This document shows, piece by piece, positions 25,249-33,809 of a stretch of DNA of 42,919 nt (its first letter is position 1; each line of letters begins with the position of its first letter). The translations under genes were made by a program, and so were the position numbers. The DNA comes from Flavobacteriaceae bacterium. Its GTDB lineage: Bacteria; Bacteroidota; Bacteroidia; Flavobacteriales; Flavobacteriaceae. The DNA lies in contig PALG01000027.1 of the NCBI GenBank assembly GCA_002707025.1, positions 1-42,919 of the forward strand, written 5' to 3'. Below the pieces are notes generated by a model that saw nothing but the letters and a program-made list of their open reading frames with translations, was not told the origin of the DNA and ran no database searches.

Positions 25249-26783
25249 TTCTTAAGTTTTTTCAAATATATAATAATTGCCTTCCGAATGTCTTTAGCCG
25301 GTTCGTATTCAGCAGGTTGATATACTTTTAGGATCCCCTCATTTTCTGGGGTTAAAAAAGGGATATCGTATCCCTTCAGTAAAAAATCACTGAAAGCCAC
25401 TTGATACACCTTGTCGTTTTCTATAGCATTCCCTTCCAGGAACCACTCTCCTTTGGTATTTTGCTGAAAATTGTAGCGTTGTAAGTAAGCCCCCTCCCCT
25501 CTTTGGGATTTTCCGTAGTCCAACACTTCCTTCAACAAGCTCCCCTTGATAGCTACCTTAAGAACGCTTCCCCCAAAAGGTAAAACCCTAAAAATATCCA
25601 TACTGGTCACCTGATTGGCCAACATATCATCGATACGAATGGAGCCACCATTGACCAAAGCTGCATTTACGGGCGTTTCAAAAGATACGGCCATGGCACG
25701 GGTAATCATATCGCCCAGATTGGTCTGGATTCCCCTACTGGCACTATCGGTACCATCCAAAGGGGTTTGTGAGATATAAATTACTTCATTAGGGTTATCG
25801 ACCACCTGTTTTATTTCATTATCCAAAACTACCTCCCATTTATTTACAATTGCCTTTACGGAAGGTTTTTCGGCAATGGTTTCATCAATCGGGAACAAAT
25901 GCGAGTCGATGGTAAGGGATTGTGTGTTCTTATTAAATGTAAGCGTATGGATATAAATGGTCTTGGCATTGGCATCGGCTTTGGCAATTTTAGCATTTCC
26001 AGCTTCCACCAACATATTATTGTGTTCGTGACCTCCCATGATAAAGGAAATCCCTGGAAATCTTTCTGCAAGTTCTTTGTCTTGTTCTATTTCCAAATGG
26101 GTTAAACCCACAATCAAATCACTTTGCTGCATTTGTAATTTACTATAGGCGCTTCCTGCTTCCAAAAAGATATCTGCATAGTACACAAAGTCCTGCGGAT
26201 TGGAAGGCAGGGTGACACCGAAAAATCCCACATCCAACTGCGTACTGTCTTTATCCATCAAGGAAAGGGTATAGGTTTCAGGAACATAGATAGAATCCCC
26301 TCCCCTTTCAAAATAGAAAGATCTTGGCCCATCTTCCAGTTGCTGAAAGCAATTGGCCGAGGTCCAATAAAAATTGGATTCGTTCAATCGTTTCTGAAGG
26401 GCTTCTTCCCCAACATCAAACTCATGGTTTCCGAAGGTAACCAACTCAAAGTCCATCGCGTTCATCACTTCCACCATTTGCTTCCCCTTAATTCGTTCCC
26501 CTTCATACTTTATTGTGCCCAATAACGACGGATTTAAAAAATCGCCTGCCATAAATAAAAAGGTATTAGGCTCTACCTGTTTCACCGAATCGACTACATG
26601 TGCCACGCGGGCCATGCCTCCATATTTACCCCCACTTAAAGGAGCAATTTCATAGACATCGTTCAACTGTATAAATTTAAACGTGATCATGCCATCATCT
26701 TTGAGAGGGGTTGTAATTTCCTTGGTAGACTTACAAGCTACCACAGAAATGAGTACGAGGAGCAGAAAGAGTGATTTTTTCAT
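25245..26783 (-). CDS. 5'-nucleotidase-family lipoprotein
   Basis: A 512-residue exported enzyme with a lipoprotein signal (MKKSLFLLLVLISVVACKST). The N-terminal metallophosphatase domain shows QLNDVYEIAPL, FMAGDFLNPS, FGNHEFDVGE and MGGHEHNN, which supply the two-metal ligands. The C-terminal 5'-nucleotidase domain (about 325-490) has the NGGSIRIDD and FDNQL-type substrate region (LNVINGG-like ALVNGGSIR). It likely dephosphorylates nucleotides or sugar nucleotides outside the inner membrane. The first motif reads NDVYE where many relatives have NDxHG. Gene starts directly at the HMG-CoA lyase stop. Confidence 0.9.
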   Translation of the reverse strand: MKKSLFLLLVLISVVACKSTKEITTPLKDDGMITFKFIQLNDVYEIAPLSGGKYGGMARVAHVVDSVKQVEPNTFLFMAGDFLNPSLLGTIKYEGERIKGKQMVEVMNAMDFELVTFGNHEFDVGEEALQKRLNESNFYWTSANCFQQLEDGPRSFYFERGGDSIYVPETYTLSLMDKDSTQLDVGFFGVTLPSNPQDFVYYADIFLEAGSAYSKLQMQQSDLIVGLTHLEIEQDKELAERFPGISFIMGGHEHNNMLVEAGNAKIAKADANAKTIYIHTLTFNKNTQSLTIDSHLFPIDETIAEKPSVKAIVNKWEVVLDNEIKQVVDNPNEVIYISQTPLDGTDSASRGIQTNLGDMITRAMAVSFETPVNAALVNGGSIRIDDMLANQVTSMDIFRVLPFGGSVLKVAIKGSLLKEVLDYGKSQRGEGAYLQRYNFQQNTKGEWFLEGNAIENDKVYQVAFSDFLLKGYDIPFLTPENEGILKVYQPAEYEPAKDIRKAIIIYLKKLKK

Positions 26784-27647
26784 CTAATGATAGTTTAGAA
26801 AGATCTTGGAAGCTTCATTATGCGCGCTTTCAAAAGAAATGGTGTCAATATGGGTAGCTACTTTTTCCGCAGTAAAATAACTTAGCATTTTTTCGGTAGG
26901 CATGTTCCCAGTGAGCTCATCTTTTGCCATAGGACATCCCCCAAAACCTTGGATGGCGCCATCGTATCGTCTACAGCCTGCCTTATAGGCCGCATCTACT
27001 TTTTCGTGCCAACTGGTGGGTGTGGTATGTAAATGAGCTCCAAATTCGATATTGGGATACTTCGGAATTAAGTTAGAGAATAGGTAATCAATCACTTCGG
27101 GGGTGGAGGTTCCTACGGTATCGCTCAACGAAAGTATCTGAACTCCCATGTTGGAGAGTCGCTCTGCCCAATCCCCCACGATTTCCACATCCCACGGATC
27201 CCCATAAGGATTTCCAAAACCCATAGAGAGATACGTTACCACCTCTTTGTCGTGCTTTTGCGCCAGTTCCAATATTTGCTGAAGGACCTCAATGGATTGA
27301 TCGATTGTTTTATGGGTATTCCGCATCTGAAAGTTTTCAGAAATGGAAAAGGGATAACCTAGATATTGAATTTCCGGAAATTGCACCGCCGCTTCCGCCC
27401 CTCTCACATTGGCCACAATGGCCAACAGCTTACTTACGGTCTTGGAAAGATCTAGCTGCGCCAATACTTCGGCGGTATCCTGCATCTGCGGAATAGCCTT
27501 AGGGGACACAAAACTTCCAAAGTCAATCGTATCGAATCCACACCGCAACAAAGACTGAATGTACTGTACTTTTTTTTCGGTGGGAATCCAATCTTTAATA
27601 CCCTGCATGGCGTCCCGGGGACACTCTATCAATTTTACGTTTTGCAT
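26784..27647 (-). CDS. mvaB: Hydroxymethylglutaryl-CoA lyase
   Basis: A 287-residue TIM-barrel enzyme that splits HMG-CoA to acetyl-CoA and acetoacetate, the last step of leucine breakdown. The N-terminal ECPRDAMQGI holds the catalytic Arg and Asp (about 11 and 12); FGAHLHTTPTSW gives the metal-binding histidines; and the HMG-CoA lyase signature GFGGCPMAKDELTGNMPTE contains the active-site cysteine. It abuts the 5'-nucleotidase gene with no gap. A leucine dehydrogenase lies 5 kb away on the same strand, which fits branched-chain amino-acid catabolism. Confidence 0.93.
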   Translation of the reverse strand: MQNVKLIECPRDAMQGIKDWIPTEKKVQYIQSLLRCGFDTIDFGSFVSPKAIPQMQDTAEVLAQLDLSKTVSKLLAIVANVRGAEAAVQFPEIQYLGYPFSISENFQMRNTHKTIDQSIEVLQQILELAQKHDKEVVTYLSMGFGNPYGDPWDVEIVGDWAERLSNMGVQILSLSDTVGTSTPEVIDYLFSNLIPKYPNIEFGAHLHTTPTSWHEKVDAAYKAGCRRYDGAIQGFGGCPMAKDELTGNMPTEKMLSYFTAEKVATHIDTISFESAHNEASKIFLNYH

Positions 27648-27699
27648 TACCGTAAAGATATGAATTCCCTACGATGCACTATAAATTTTTAAAAGTAAA

Positions 27700-28314
27700 T
27701 TATGGGATAAAAATGAATACCGCAATTCCGATAAAGACCAATATCTGAAGCCATTTTAAGTAGACTCCGGTTTTGGAATGCTTCAGTAAATAAGTCGAAA
27801 TCTGACCCGAAAGTAAGGCTATCCCGCCAAAGATGAAAAAAGAAACCACCATAAAGGTAAGTCCTAAAACATAAAATTGAAGGATTGTATTTTCAGTAGG
27901 ATTCCAAAGAAATGAAGGGAAAAATGCCAAAAAGAATAGCAGTACCTTAGGGTTCACCAAATTCATCACCACCCCCGTTTTATATAGTTCCAAGTAACTT
28001 TTTTGAGGGGCCTCTTCAGAAATAGTGATTGAAGCATCACTTCGGAAAACCTTATAGGCTAAAAAAAGTAAATACGCTGCCCCTACTATTTTTATCACTA
28101 AAATCGCTACATCTGATGCCGCAATAACCGCTGAAACCCCAAAAGCCAATAAACTAGTATGCACAATACAGCCAGAAAGTAAGCCTAAAGTGGTCACGAT
28201 GCCGCTTTTGGTGCCATTCACTAAAGATTGTGTAAGAACGTAAATGTTATCTGGGCCTGGAGAAATAGCCAAGAGCATGGTAAAAAAGGAAAAAGACCAC
28301 AGCTGTTCCCACAT
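27700..28314 (-). CDS. LysE/RhtB-family amino-acid exporter
   Basis: A 204-residue inner-membrane protein with about six hydrophobic segments. The N-terminal AISPGPDNIYVLTQSLVNGT is the family signature, and VNLVNPKVLLFF-like MNLVNPKVLLFFLAFFP follows mid-protein. It should export amino acids or homoserine-type compounds; the substrate cannot be told. It starts two bases after the pyrD stop, so it is co-transcribed with pyrD. Confidence 0.92.
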   Translation of the reverse strand: MWEQLWSFSFFTMLLAISPGPDNIYVLTQSLVNGTKSGIVTTLGLLSGCIVHTSLLAFGVSAVIAASDVAILVIKIVGAAYLLFLAYKVFRSDASITISEEAPQKSYLELYKTGVVMNLVNPKVLLFFLAFFPSFLWNPTENTILQFYVLGLTFMVVSFFIFGGIALLSGQISTYLLKHSKTGVYLKWLQILVFIGIAVFIFIP

Positions 28315-28316
28315 GG

Positions 28317-29330
28317 TTATTGTGCTAGAATCGCCTTATTAATTCGTTTTATCAACGCCGGTCCTTCATAAATAAATCCGGTATACAACTGCACTAAGCT
28401 AGCTCCTGCTTCTAGTTTTTCCAAGGCATCGGCTTCCGAATGAATCCCGCCTACTCCAATAATTGGAAACGCTTGATGGCTTTTTTCAGATAAAAACCGA
28501 ATCACTTCCGTCGATCTATTTTTTAACGGTTTTCCGCTCAATCCACCGGTTTCTTCTTTATTCGCAGACGCCAAGCCCTCTCGCGAAATCGTCGTATTGG
28601 TTGCGATTACCCCATCGATTCTTGTTTCCGAAACAATATCAATGATATCCAACAACTGCGAATCGGTTAAGTCGGGTGCTATTTTCAGCAAAATAGGTTT
28701 TGGAGCTTCCTTCTTGGCGTTTGCTCCTTTTAGAGTTTTTAGCAGTTTTGTAAGGGGCTCTTTGTCTTGAAGCTCCCTTAAGTTGGGGGTATTGGGCGAA
28801 CTTACATTTACCACAAAATAATCTACATACGGAAAAAGGGTTTCAAAACAGCTAAGATAATCGTTCACCGCCTCTTCGTTTGGGGTCACTTTATTCTTGC
28901 CAATATTTCCTCCTATCAATACTCCATTATTCTTTTTAAGGCGTTCAGCGGCGGCTTCTACCCCTCCATTGTTAAATCCCATACGGTTAATAATCGCACT
29001 GTCCTTTTGAAGTCGGAATAATCGTTTCTTCGGATTCCCCGGTTGCGGCTTTGGGGTCACTGTTCCTATTTCCACAAAACCAAAACCCAAGTTGGAAAGC
29101 TCTTTATAGAGTTTGGCATCTTTATCGAAACCTGCCGCCAACCCAACGGGATTCGGAAAGGTAAGTCCGAAAACCGTCCGCTCCAGTTTTGGATCATTCA
29201 CCTTATAAAGGCTTCTGAAAAGTCCTCCGAAGCCTATATTGTTGAAAAAGCGAATCATTTTAAAACTAAAATGATGCACGGCTTCAGGATCAAAAAAGAA
29301 AAGAATGGGGCGTATAATCGATTTGTACAT
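28317..29330 (-). CDS. pyrD: Dihydroorotate dehydrogenase, quinone-dependent (class 2)
   Basis: A 337-residue enzyme that oxidises dihydroorotate to orotate in pyrimidine synthesis. The N-terminal helix region [20 protein letters not shown] is the membrane-docking extension that marks class 2 enzymes using quinone. The FMN barrel shows [28 protein letters not shown] (catalytic serine in VNVSSPNT), LKIAPDLTD, and the FMN phosphate site [19 protein letters not shown]. Expressed divergently from pepT; a -7 element is at 29348-29355. Confidence 0.97.
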   Translation of the reverse strand: MYKSIIRPILFFFDPEAVHHFSFKMIRFFNNIGFGGLFRSLYKVNDPKLERTVFGLTFPNPVGLAAGFDKDAKLYKELSNLGFGFVEIGTVTPKPQPGNPKKRLFRLQKDSAIINRMGFNNGGVEAAAERLKKNNGVLIGGNIGKNKVTPNEEAVNDYLSCFETLFPYVDYFVVNVSSPNTPNLRELQDKEPLTKLLKTLKGANAKKEAPKPILLKIAPDLTDSQLLDIIDIVSETRIDGVIATNTTISREGLASANKEETGGLSGKPLKNRSTEVIRFLSEKSHQAFPIIGVGGIHSEADALEKLEAGASLVQLYTGFIYEGPALIKRINKAILAQ

Positions 29331-29347
29331 AGGCTGAAAATGAGATG

Positions 29348-29355
29348 CAAAAATA
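29348..29355 (-). promoter_or_regulatory. Putative -7 element of pyrD
   Basis: The minus strand reads TATTTTTG, matching TAnnTTTG, 18 bases before the pyrD ATG. No -33 element is evident in the AT-rich region upstream. Confidence 0.45.
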
Positions 29356-29416
29356 CTATTAAAAGGCTTATTTTTTAGCGTGTTATTCCTTTAATTTGTG
29401 ATTAAATTCAAATAAC

Positions 29417-30652
29417 ATGATTCAAAAAGACCATCTTATTAAACGCTTTATAGGTTACGTAACGGTTGATACCGAAAGTGATCCCAACTCCAATTCCACT
29501 CCCAGTACAGCCAAACAATGGGATCTTGCCAATGCGTTGGTAGAAGAATTGAAAAGTATTGGAATGGAAGACGTGACCATCGATGAAAATGCCTACATTA
29601 TGGCAACCCTTCCCAGCAATATCGACAAAGAGGTCCCTACCATAGGTTTTATCTCCCATTTTGATACCTCTCCCGACTTTACCGGGGCCAATGTAAAACC
29701 TCAAATTATAGAAGATTATGACGGCAAAGACATTGTTCTAAACGCCGAACAGGATATCATACTATCCCCTGAGTACTTTGAAGACTTATTGATGTATAAA
29801 GGACAAACCCTTATCACTACCGACGGTACTACTTTATTGGGCGCCGATGATAAAGCGGGGATTACAGAAATCATTTCCGCCATGGAATATTTAATCCAAC
29901 ATCCTGAAATAAAACACGGTAAAATTCGTGTGGGATTTACCCCCGACGAAGAAATTGGGCGCGGTGCCCATAAATTTGATGTAGCAAAATTTGGCGCCGA
30001 TTGGGCCTATACCATGGATGGAAGTCAGGTAGGGGAATTGGAATATGAAAACTTCAATGCTGCGGGAGCGGTAGTTTCCATACAAGGTAAAATTGTACAT
30101 CCGGGCTATGCGAAAGGAAAAATGGTAAACAGCATGTACATTGCTACCGATTTTATCAACTCCCTGCCCCGCATGGAAACACCCGAACATACGGAAGACC
30201 GACAAGGTTTTTTCCATTTGCACCATATGGAAGGGGAAGTTGATGGCACGAAGCTTCATTACATTATCCGAGATCATGATAAGGAGCATTTTGAAGCTAG
30301 AAAAGCCATGATGCAACAGTTGGCAGACGAGTTGAATGCACAATATGGTTTCGAACGCATTACCGTGGACATAAAGGACCAATACTTTAATATGAGGGAG
30401 AAGATTGAGCCTGTAATGCATATCGTGGATATTGCTGAAGAGGCCATGGAAATCGCGAACATTAAACCACTCATTAAGCCAATTCGTGGTGGAACCGATG
30501 GTTCTCAACTAAGCTATATGGGGCTTCCCTGTCCTAATATATTTGCAGGAGGACATAACTTCCACGGAAGATTTGAGTATGTTCCCGTAGAAAGCATGCA
30601 AAAAGCCATCGAGGTTATTGTGAATATTGCACAATTGGTGGCTAAAAAATAA
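29417..30652 (+). CDS. pepT: Tripeptide aminopeptidase (peptidase T)
   Basis: A 411-residue cytoplasmic M20 metallopeptidase that releases the N-terminal residue of tripeptides. The two-zinc site is visible: [11 protein letters not shown] (His and first Asp), [14 protein letters not shown] (bridging Asp), [14 protein letters not shown] (catalytic Glu pair), and the C-terminal [19 protein letters not shown] histidine. The dimerisation domain is in the middle. The start at 29417 gives [19 protein letters not shown], the normal PepT N-terminus. It is divergent from pyrD and ends at a strong terminator. Confidence 0.96.
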   Translation: MIQKDHLIKRFIGYVTVDTESDPNSNSTPSTAKQWDLANALVEELKSIGMEDVTIDENAYIMATLPSNIDKEVPTIGFISHFDTSPDFTGANVKPQIIEDYDGKDIVLNAEQDIILSPEYFEDLLMYKGQTLITTDGTTLLGADDKAGITEIISAMEYLIQHPEIKHGKIRVGFTPDEEIGRGAHKFDVAKFGADWAYTMDGSQVGELEYENFNAAGAVVSIQGKIVHPGYAKGKMVNSMYIATDFINSLPRMETPEHTEDRQGFFHLHHMEGEVDGTKLHYIIRDHDKEHFEARKAMMQQLADELNAQYGFERITVDIKDQYFNMREKIEPVMHIVDIAEEAMEIANIKPLIKPIRGGTDGSQLSYMGLPCPNIFAGGHNFHGRFEYVPVESMQKAIEVIVNIAQLVAKK

Positions 30653-30683
30653 GGAGTGCCCCCTCCCCCTCCTATTACAGAAT

Positions 30684-30717
30684 AAAAAAGGCTTCCTATT
30701 TAGGAAGCCTTTTTTTA
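30684..30717. terminator. Bidirectional terminator between pepT and yajC
   Basis: Ten-base perfect stem AGGCTTCCTA (30689-30698) against TAGGAAGCCT (30701-30710), with an A-run before and T-run after, lying between convergent genes. Confidence 0.92.
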
Positions 30718-30733
30718 TATAAAATCGATTCGA

Positions 30734-31018
30734 TTATTTCTTTTTTGGTTCATTCAGTTTTTTGCTCAATTCCATAGATAGGGCCGAGCGTTCAAACTTC
30801 ATTTTACCAGCACCCGATTCGATGATGCAAGTACCATCGTCATGCAACTGAAGTACTTTACCGTGCAATCCGCTTTTGGTAACAATCTTGTCCCCTACTT
30901 TTAAATCGGAAGCAAATTGTTTTTCCTGCTTAGCACGTTTCATTTGAGGGCGTATCATAAAAAGATACACCACCAAGAACATTAAAATGAGAGGTGCAAA
31001 GTTTTGTAAACTCTCCAT
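30734..31018 (-). CDS. yajC: Preprotein translocase accessory subunit YajC
   Basis: A 94-residue inner-membrane protein with one N-terminal transmembrane segment (about 8-24) followed by the conserved MIRPQMKRAKQ stretch and LKVGDKIVTKSGLHGKVLQL. It is an accessory of the SecDF complex. It lies downstream of a DUF1573 lipoprotein gene and nusB in the same orientation, an arrangement often seen in Bacteroidota. Confidence 0.95.
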   Translation of the reverse strand: MESLQNFAPLILMFLVVYLFMIRPQMKRAKQEKQFASDLKVGDKIVTKSGLHGKVLQLHDDGTCIIESGAGKMKFERSALSMELSKKLNEPKKK

Positions 31019-31032
31019 TAAAATTATTTAAA

Positions 31033-31515
31033 TTATTGAACTTTAATTGGAGATCCTGTTGTAGCACCATCTTTAGGTTCTACAAAAGCCTTAATGGATA
31101 CGGTTTCCTTACCTGCTTGAGTATTTGCAGTTACTGTAACCGTTTTACTTACCTGGTTTTTTCCACTTCCGTTAAACTTCACCAACATCTCTGCAGTCTC
31201 TCCCGGGGCAATTGGCTTGTTTTTTGGAATTTGTGGAACTGTACAACCACAACTAGCTTTTGCGTCTACAATGATAAGATCGGCTTCACCCGTGTTGGTA
31301 AATTTAAATACGTGTTCTTGCGGAGTTCCTTGCGCGATGTTTCCAAAGTCCCAAACTTTTTCCTCAAAAGTCATCACTGGGAATTTTCCAGATTCAGCGT
31401 CTCTTTGTTCTGCTGCCGCAACATTCTCTTCACTTACTTTATCTGCTGCGTTATCTTTACAAGATGTAAATCCAAAGGTAATTACAGCTGCTAAAAGAAA
31501 AATGGTTTTTTTCAT
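31033..31515 (-). CDS. DUF1573 lipoprotein
   Basis: A 160-residue exported protein with a lipoprotein signal (MKKTIFLLAAVITFGFTSCKD). The DUF1573 domain occupies about 45-150 and shows VWDFGNIAQGTPQEHVFKF, the CGCTVPQIPKNKPIAPGE block and an IgG-like ending. The family is common in Bacteroidota and of unknown function, with an ASH/PapD-like fold. Fourteen bases separate it from yajC, so the two share a transcript. Confidence 0.92.
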   Translation of the reverse strand: MKKTIFLLAAVITFGFTSCKDNAADKVSEENVAAAEQRDAESGKFPVMTFEEKVWDFGNIAQGTPQEHVFKFTNTGEADLIIVDAKASCGCTVPQIPKNKPIAPGETAEMLVKFNGSGKNQVSKTVTVTANTQAGKETVSIKAFVEPKDGATTGSPIKVQ

Positions 31516-31580
31516 AGTCTATGTTTTAATTATTGTTTATTGGGTTCAAAACAGCCGCTAATGTAACTATTTTTTTACTT

Positions 31581-32525
31581 TTATGTAAGTCCGCGACCGA
31601 TTTTATTCAATTTGCCTTCTTCCGTAAATTGCTTCACTAGCTTGTCTAAAATACCATTAATGAAGATGCTACTCTTTGGGGTGGAATATTCCTTGGCTAC
31701 TTCCAAATACTCGTTAATAGTTACACGAACTGGTATGGAAGGGAAGTAAAGGAATTCGGCAATTCCCATTTTAAGGATGATTAAGTCTAGTTCGGCAATA
31801 CGCTCCTTATCCCAGTTAGGGGTCTTGCCATCTATAATCTTGGAAAGCTTATCATCGTTTAAAATCACTTTCCGAAGTAACAACAAACTAAATTCACGGT
31901 CATCTTCATCTTTAAATACTTCTGGACGAAAAACCCGAGTCTGCTTATTGGGGGAAATTTTATTCAAGGCTTTTACGATTGAAGTATTTACCAATGGAAA
32001 GTCGTCCAGCCAAGTGAGACGCTTATCTTCCAAATAGTCGTATAATTTATCGTTAGGAGCTATAATTTCTTTATAAAACTGAAGGGCAAACTTTTTATCA
32101 TCTTCAAAAGAAGGGGTTTCTTTAGAAAGGTATTCCGAGTAAAAGTCGGTACTTTTTAACTCGTTGAATAGTACGGAAACATATTCGTCATCTTGCTTCC
32201 AATAGTCCAATTTTTTATTGGAAATATACTCCTGAAGTATCGGGTTTTCGGCAATTAAGGCGATAATTTGATTATTGACAAAAGACCTGCTAGGATTTTT
32301 ATCGGCTTCGGTAGCCAAGAATTTTTTTTGTGATTTCTCCAAAAAGTTGTGGGCATGATCCCGGACAGCGACCATCAACTGAAGTAACAAGGCGTGAAGG
32401 TCATGCATTTGATGAATGCTGTACTGAAGAAATTTCTCTTGTTTGTCTAGCTTTTCTTCGTCATTTTGATAAAACGAATACAAACTTTGTAAAACTTTTA
32501 CGCGAATATGTCTTCTAGTAAGCAT
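31581..32525 (-). CDS. nusB: Transcription antitermination factor NusB, long form
   Basis: A 314-residue protein. The C-terminal half (about 165-305) is the NusB fold, ending with the recognisable LDLIILKMGIAEFLYFPSIP and NEYLEVAKEYSTPKSSIFINGILDKL. The first 160 residues are an extension absent from the roughly 140-residue enteric NusB; it opens with MLTRRHIRVKVLQSLYSFYQ, which resembles NusB's own first helix. NusB binds boxA RNA with NusE for rRNA antitermination. The role of the extension is not known. First gene of the nusB-DUF1573-yajC group. Confidence 0.93.
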   Translation of the reverse strand: MLTRRHIRVKVLQSLYSFYQNDEEKLDKQEKFLQYSIHQMHDLHALLLQLMVAVRDHAHNFLEKSQKKFLATEADKNPSRSFVNNQIIALIAENPILQEYISNKKLDYWKQDDEYVSVLFNELKSTDFYSEYLSKETPSFEDDKKFALQFYKEIIAPNDKLYDYLEDKRLTWLDDFPLVNTSIVKALNKISPNKQTRVFRPEVFKDEDDREFSLLLLRKVILNDDKLSKIIDGKTPNWDKERIAELDLIILKMGIAEFLYFPSIPVRVTINEYLEVAKEYSTPKSSIFINGILDKLVKQFTEEGKLNKIGRGLT

Positions 32526-32557
32526 GTGGCAAAGAACTTTTTATGTAAAACAAACAA

Positions 32558-32579
32558 CGCACAAGCAAGTGCCTGTGCG
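32558..32579 (-). terminator. Hairpin between leucine dehydrogenase and nusB, possible terminator
   Basis: CGCACA at 32558-32563 pairs with TGTGCG at 32574-32579, with one mismatch and a further GC/GC pair inside. On the minus strand a T-rich stretch follows. It could end leucine dehydrogenase transcription, or form a hairpin in the nusB leader, because a -7 element lies just upstream at 32583-32590. Confidence 0.5.
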
Positions 32580-32582
32580 CTG

Positions 32583-32590
32583 CAAATATA
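32583..32590 (-). promoter_or_regulatory. Putative -7 element of nusB
   Basis: The minus strand reads TATATTTG, an exact TAnnTTTG match, 57 bases upstream of the nusB ATG and just past the leucine dehydrogenase stop. No clear -33 is seen inside that gene's end. Confidence 0.4.
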
Positions 32591-32606
32591 ATCATTATCC
32601 TAAAAA

Positions 32607-33704
32607 CTATTGCTCTTTTTTACGAGTATCGATTCTATTTTGAGCAATTTCAAAAGCCGCTTTGTGGGTGGTTATATCCTGGGTTTCGGCTTTGGTTAGA
32701 ATTTCCAAGGTGGTGTTATAGATATTTTCGGTCTTTCGAATGATCTCTTGTTTACCGTAATTTTCCAATTCAGCATATACGTTGATAATTCCGCCGGCAT
32801 TAATTAAGAAATCGGGTGCGTATACAATACCCTTTTCACGAAGCATCTTACCGTGAGTTACTTCATCTGCCAGCTGATTATTGGCTGCTCCAGCAATAAC
32901 TTTCGCTTTTAATTGTGGAATTGTTTCATCGTTTATGGTAGCTCCTAATGCACAAGGTGCATAAATATCCATTTCTTCGGTATAAAGATTGTTCCCTCCG
33001 TAAATAACCGCATTGTATTTATCGCGAACTTGCTCCAACCTTGCTTGGTTGATATCTGAAATAAACACTTGGGCTCCTTCATTACTTAGGTGTTCAACCA
33101 GAGCTTCCCCTACATTACCGATTCCTTGAACGTACACTTTTTTACCTTCCAAGTCGTCGTTTCCATAAGCATACTTAGTCGCTGCTTTCATTCCCATAAA
33201 TACACCGTAAGCAGTAATGGGAGAAGGATTTCCGGCACCTCCTTTAGCTTCAGAAATACCTGTAACATAAGGCGTTACGGTACGTACCAAGTCCATATCA
33301 CTGGTTTCCATACCCACATCCTCGGCCGTAATGTATTTTCCGCCCAAAGAGTGAACAAACTCTCCAAAACGAAGCATTAATTCTGGCGTTTTTTGTGTTT
33401 TGGCATCCCCAATAATAACGGCTTTTCCACCCCCAAGATTCAAGCCTGTGATAGCCGACTTAAAAGTCATACCTCTTGACAAACGCAATACGTCGTTCAA
33501 AGCATCCCATTCGGTCTCATAGTTCCACATGCGGGTGCCTCCTAAAGCAGGCCCCAAAACTGTATTGTGAATACCAATTATTGCCTTTAAACCTGTATCT
33601 TTGTCATTGCAAAAAACAATTTGCTCGTGATTATCGAAAGAGATTTGGCCAAAAACAGGGGCAACTTTTTTCAGTTCATTTGAACTAATAACTTCTGTGA
33701 TCAT
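32607..33704 (-). CDS. Leucine dehydrogenase-type Glu/Leu/Phe/Val dehydrogenase
   Basis: A 365-residue NAD-dependent enzyme that deaminates branched-chain amino acids to 2-oxo acids. The active-site lysines are in GMTFKSAITGLNLGGGKAVI (Lys about 82 and 94), and LGGTRMW near residue 55 binds substrate. The Rossmann glycine motif is VQGIGNVGEALVEHL. The length and the ALGGTRM block favour leucine or valine specificity over glutamate. A promoter with TTTG and TAATTTTG separated by 20 bases lies at 33730-33761. Confidence 0.92.
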   Translation of the reverse strand: MITEVISSNELKKVAPVFGQISFDNHEQIVFCNDKDTGLKAIIGIHNTVLGPALGGTRMWNYETEWDALNDVLRLSRGMTFKSAITGLNLGGGKAVIIGDAKTQKTPELMLRFGEFVHSLGGKYITAEDVGMETSDMDLVRTVTPYVTGISEAKGGAGNPSPITAYGVFMGMKAATKYAYGNDDLEGKKVYVQGIGNVGEALVEHLSNEGAQVFISDINQARLEQVRDKYNAVIYGGNNLYTEEMDIYAPCALGATINDETIPQLKAKVIAGAANNQLADEVTHGKMLREKGIVYAPDFLINAGGIINVYAELENYGKQEIIRKTENIYNTTLEILTKAETQDITTHKAAFEIAQNRIDTRKKEQ

Positions 33705-33729
33705 TTAACAATCTTTTAAAAAGAACATG

Positions 33730-33761
33730 CAAAATTATCTATTTATTGAATTGCCCGCAAA
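33730..33761 (-). promoter_or_regulatory. Leucine dehydrogenase promoter
   Basis: On the minus strand TTTG at 33758-33761 is followed after 20 bases by TAATTTTG at 33730-33737, close to the standard Bacteroidota spacing. The ATG is 25 bases downstream. Confidence 0.6.
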
Positions 33762-33809
33762 AAAAATATCTTAAAATTGCTAATCTGTTAATAAGTTTTA
33801 TCTCAAGTA

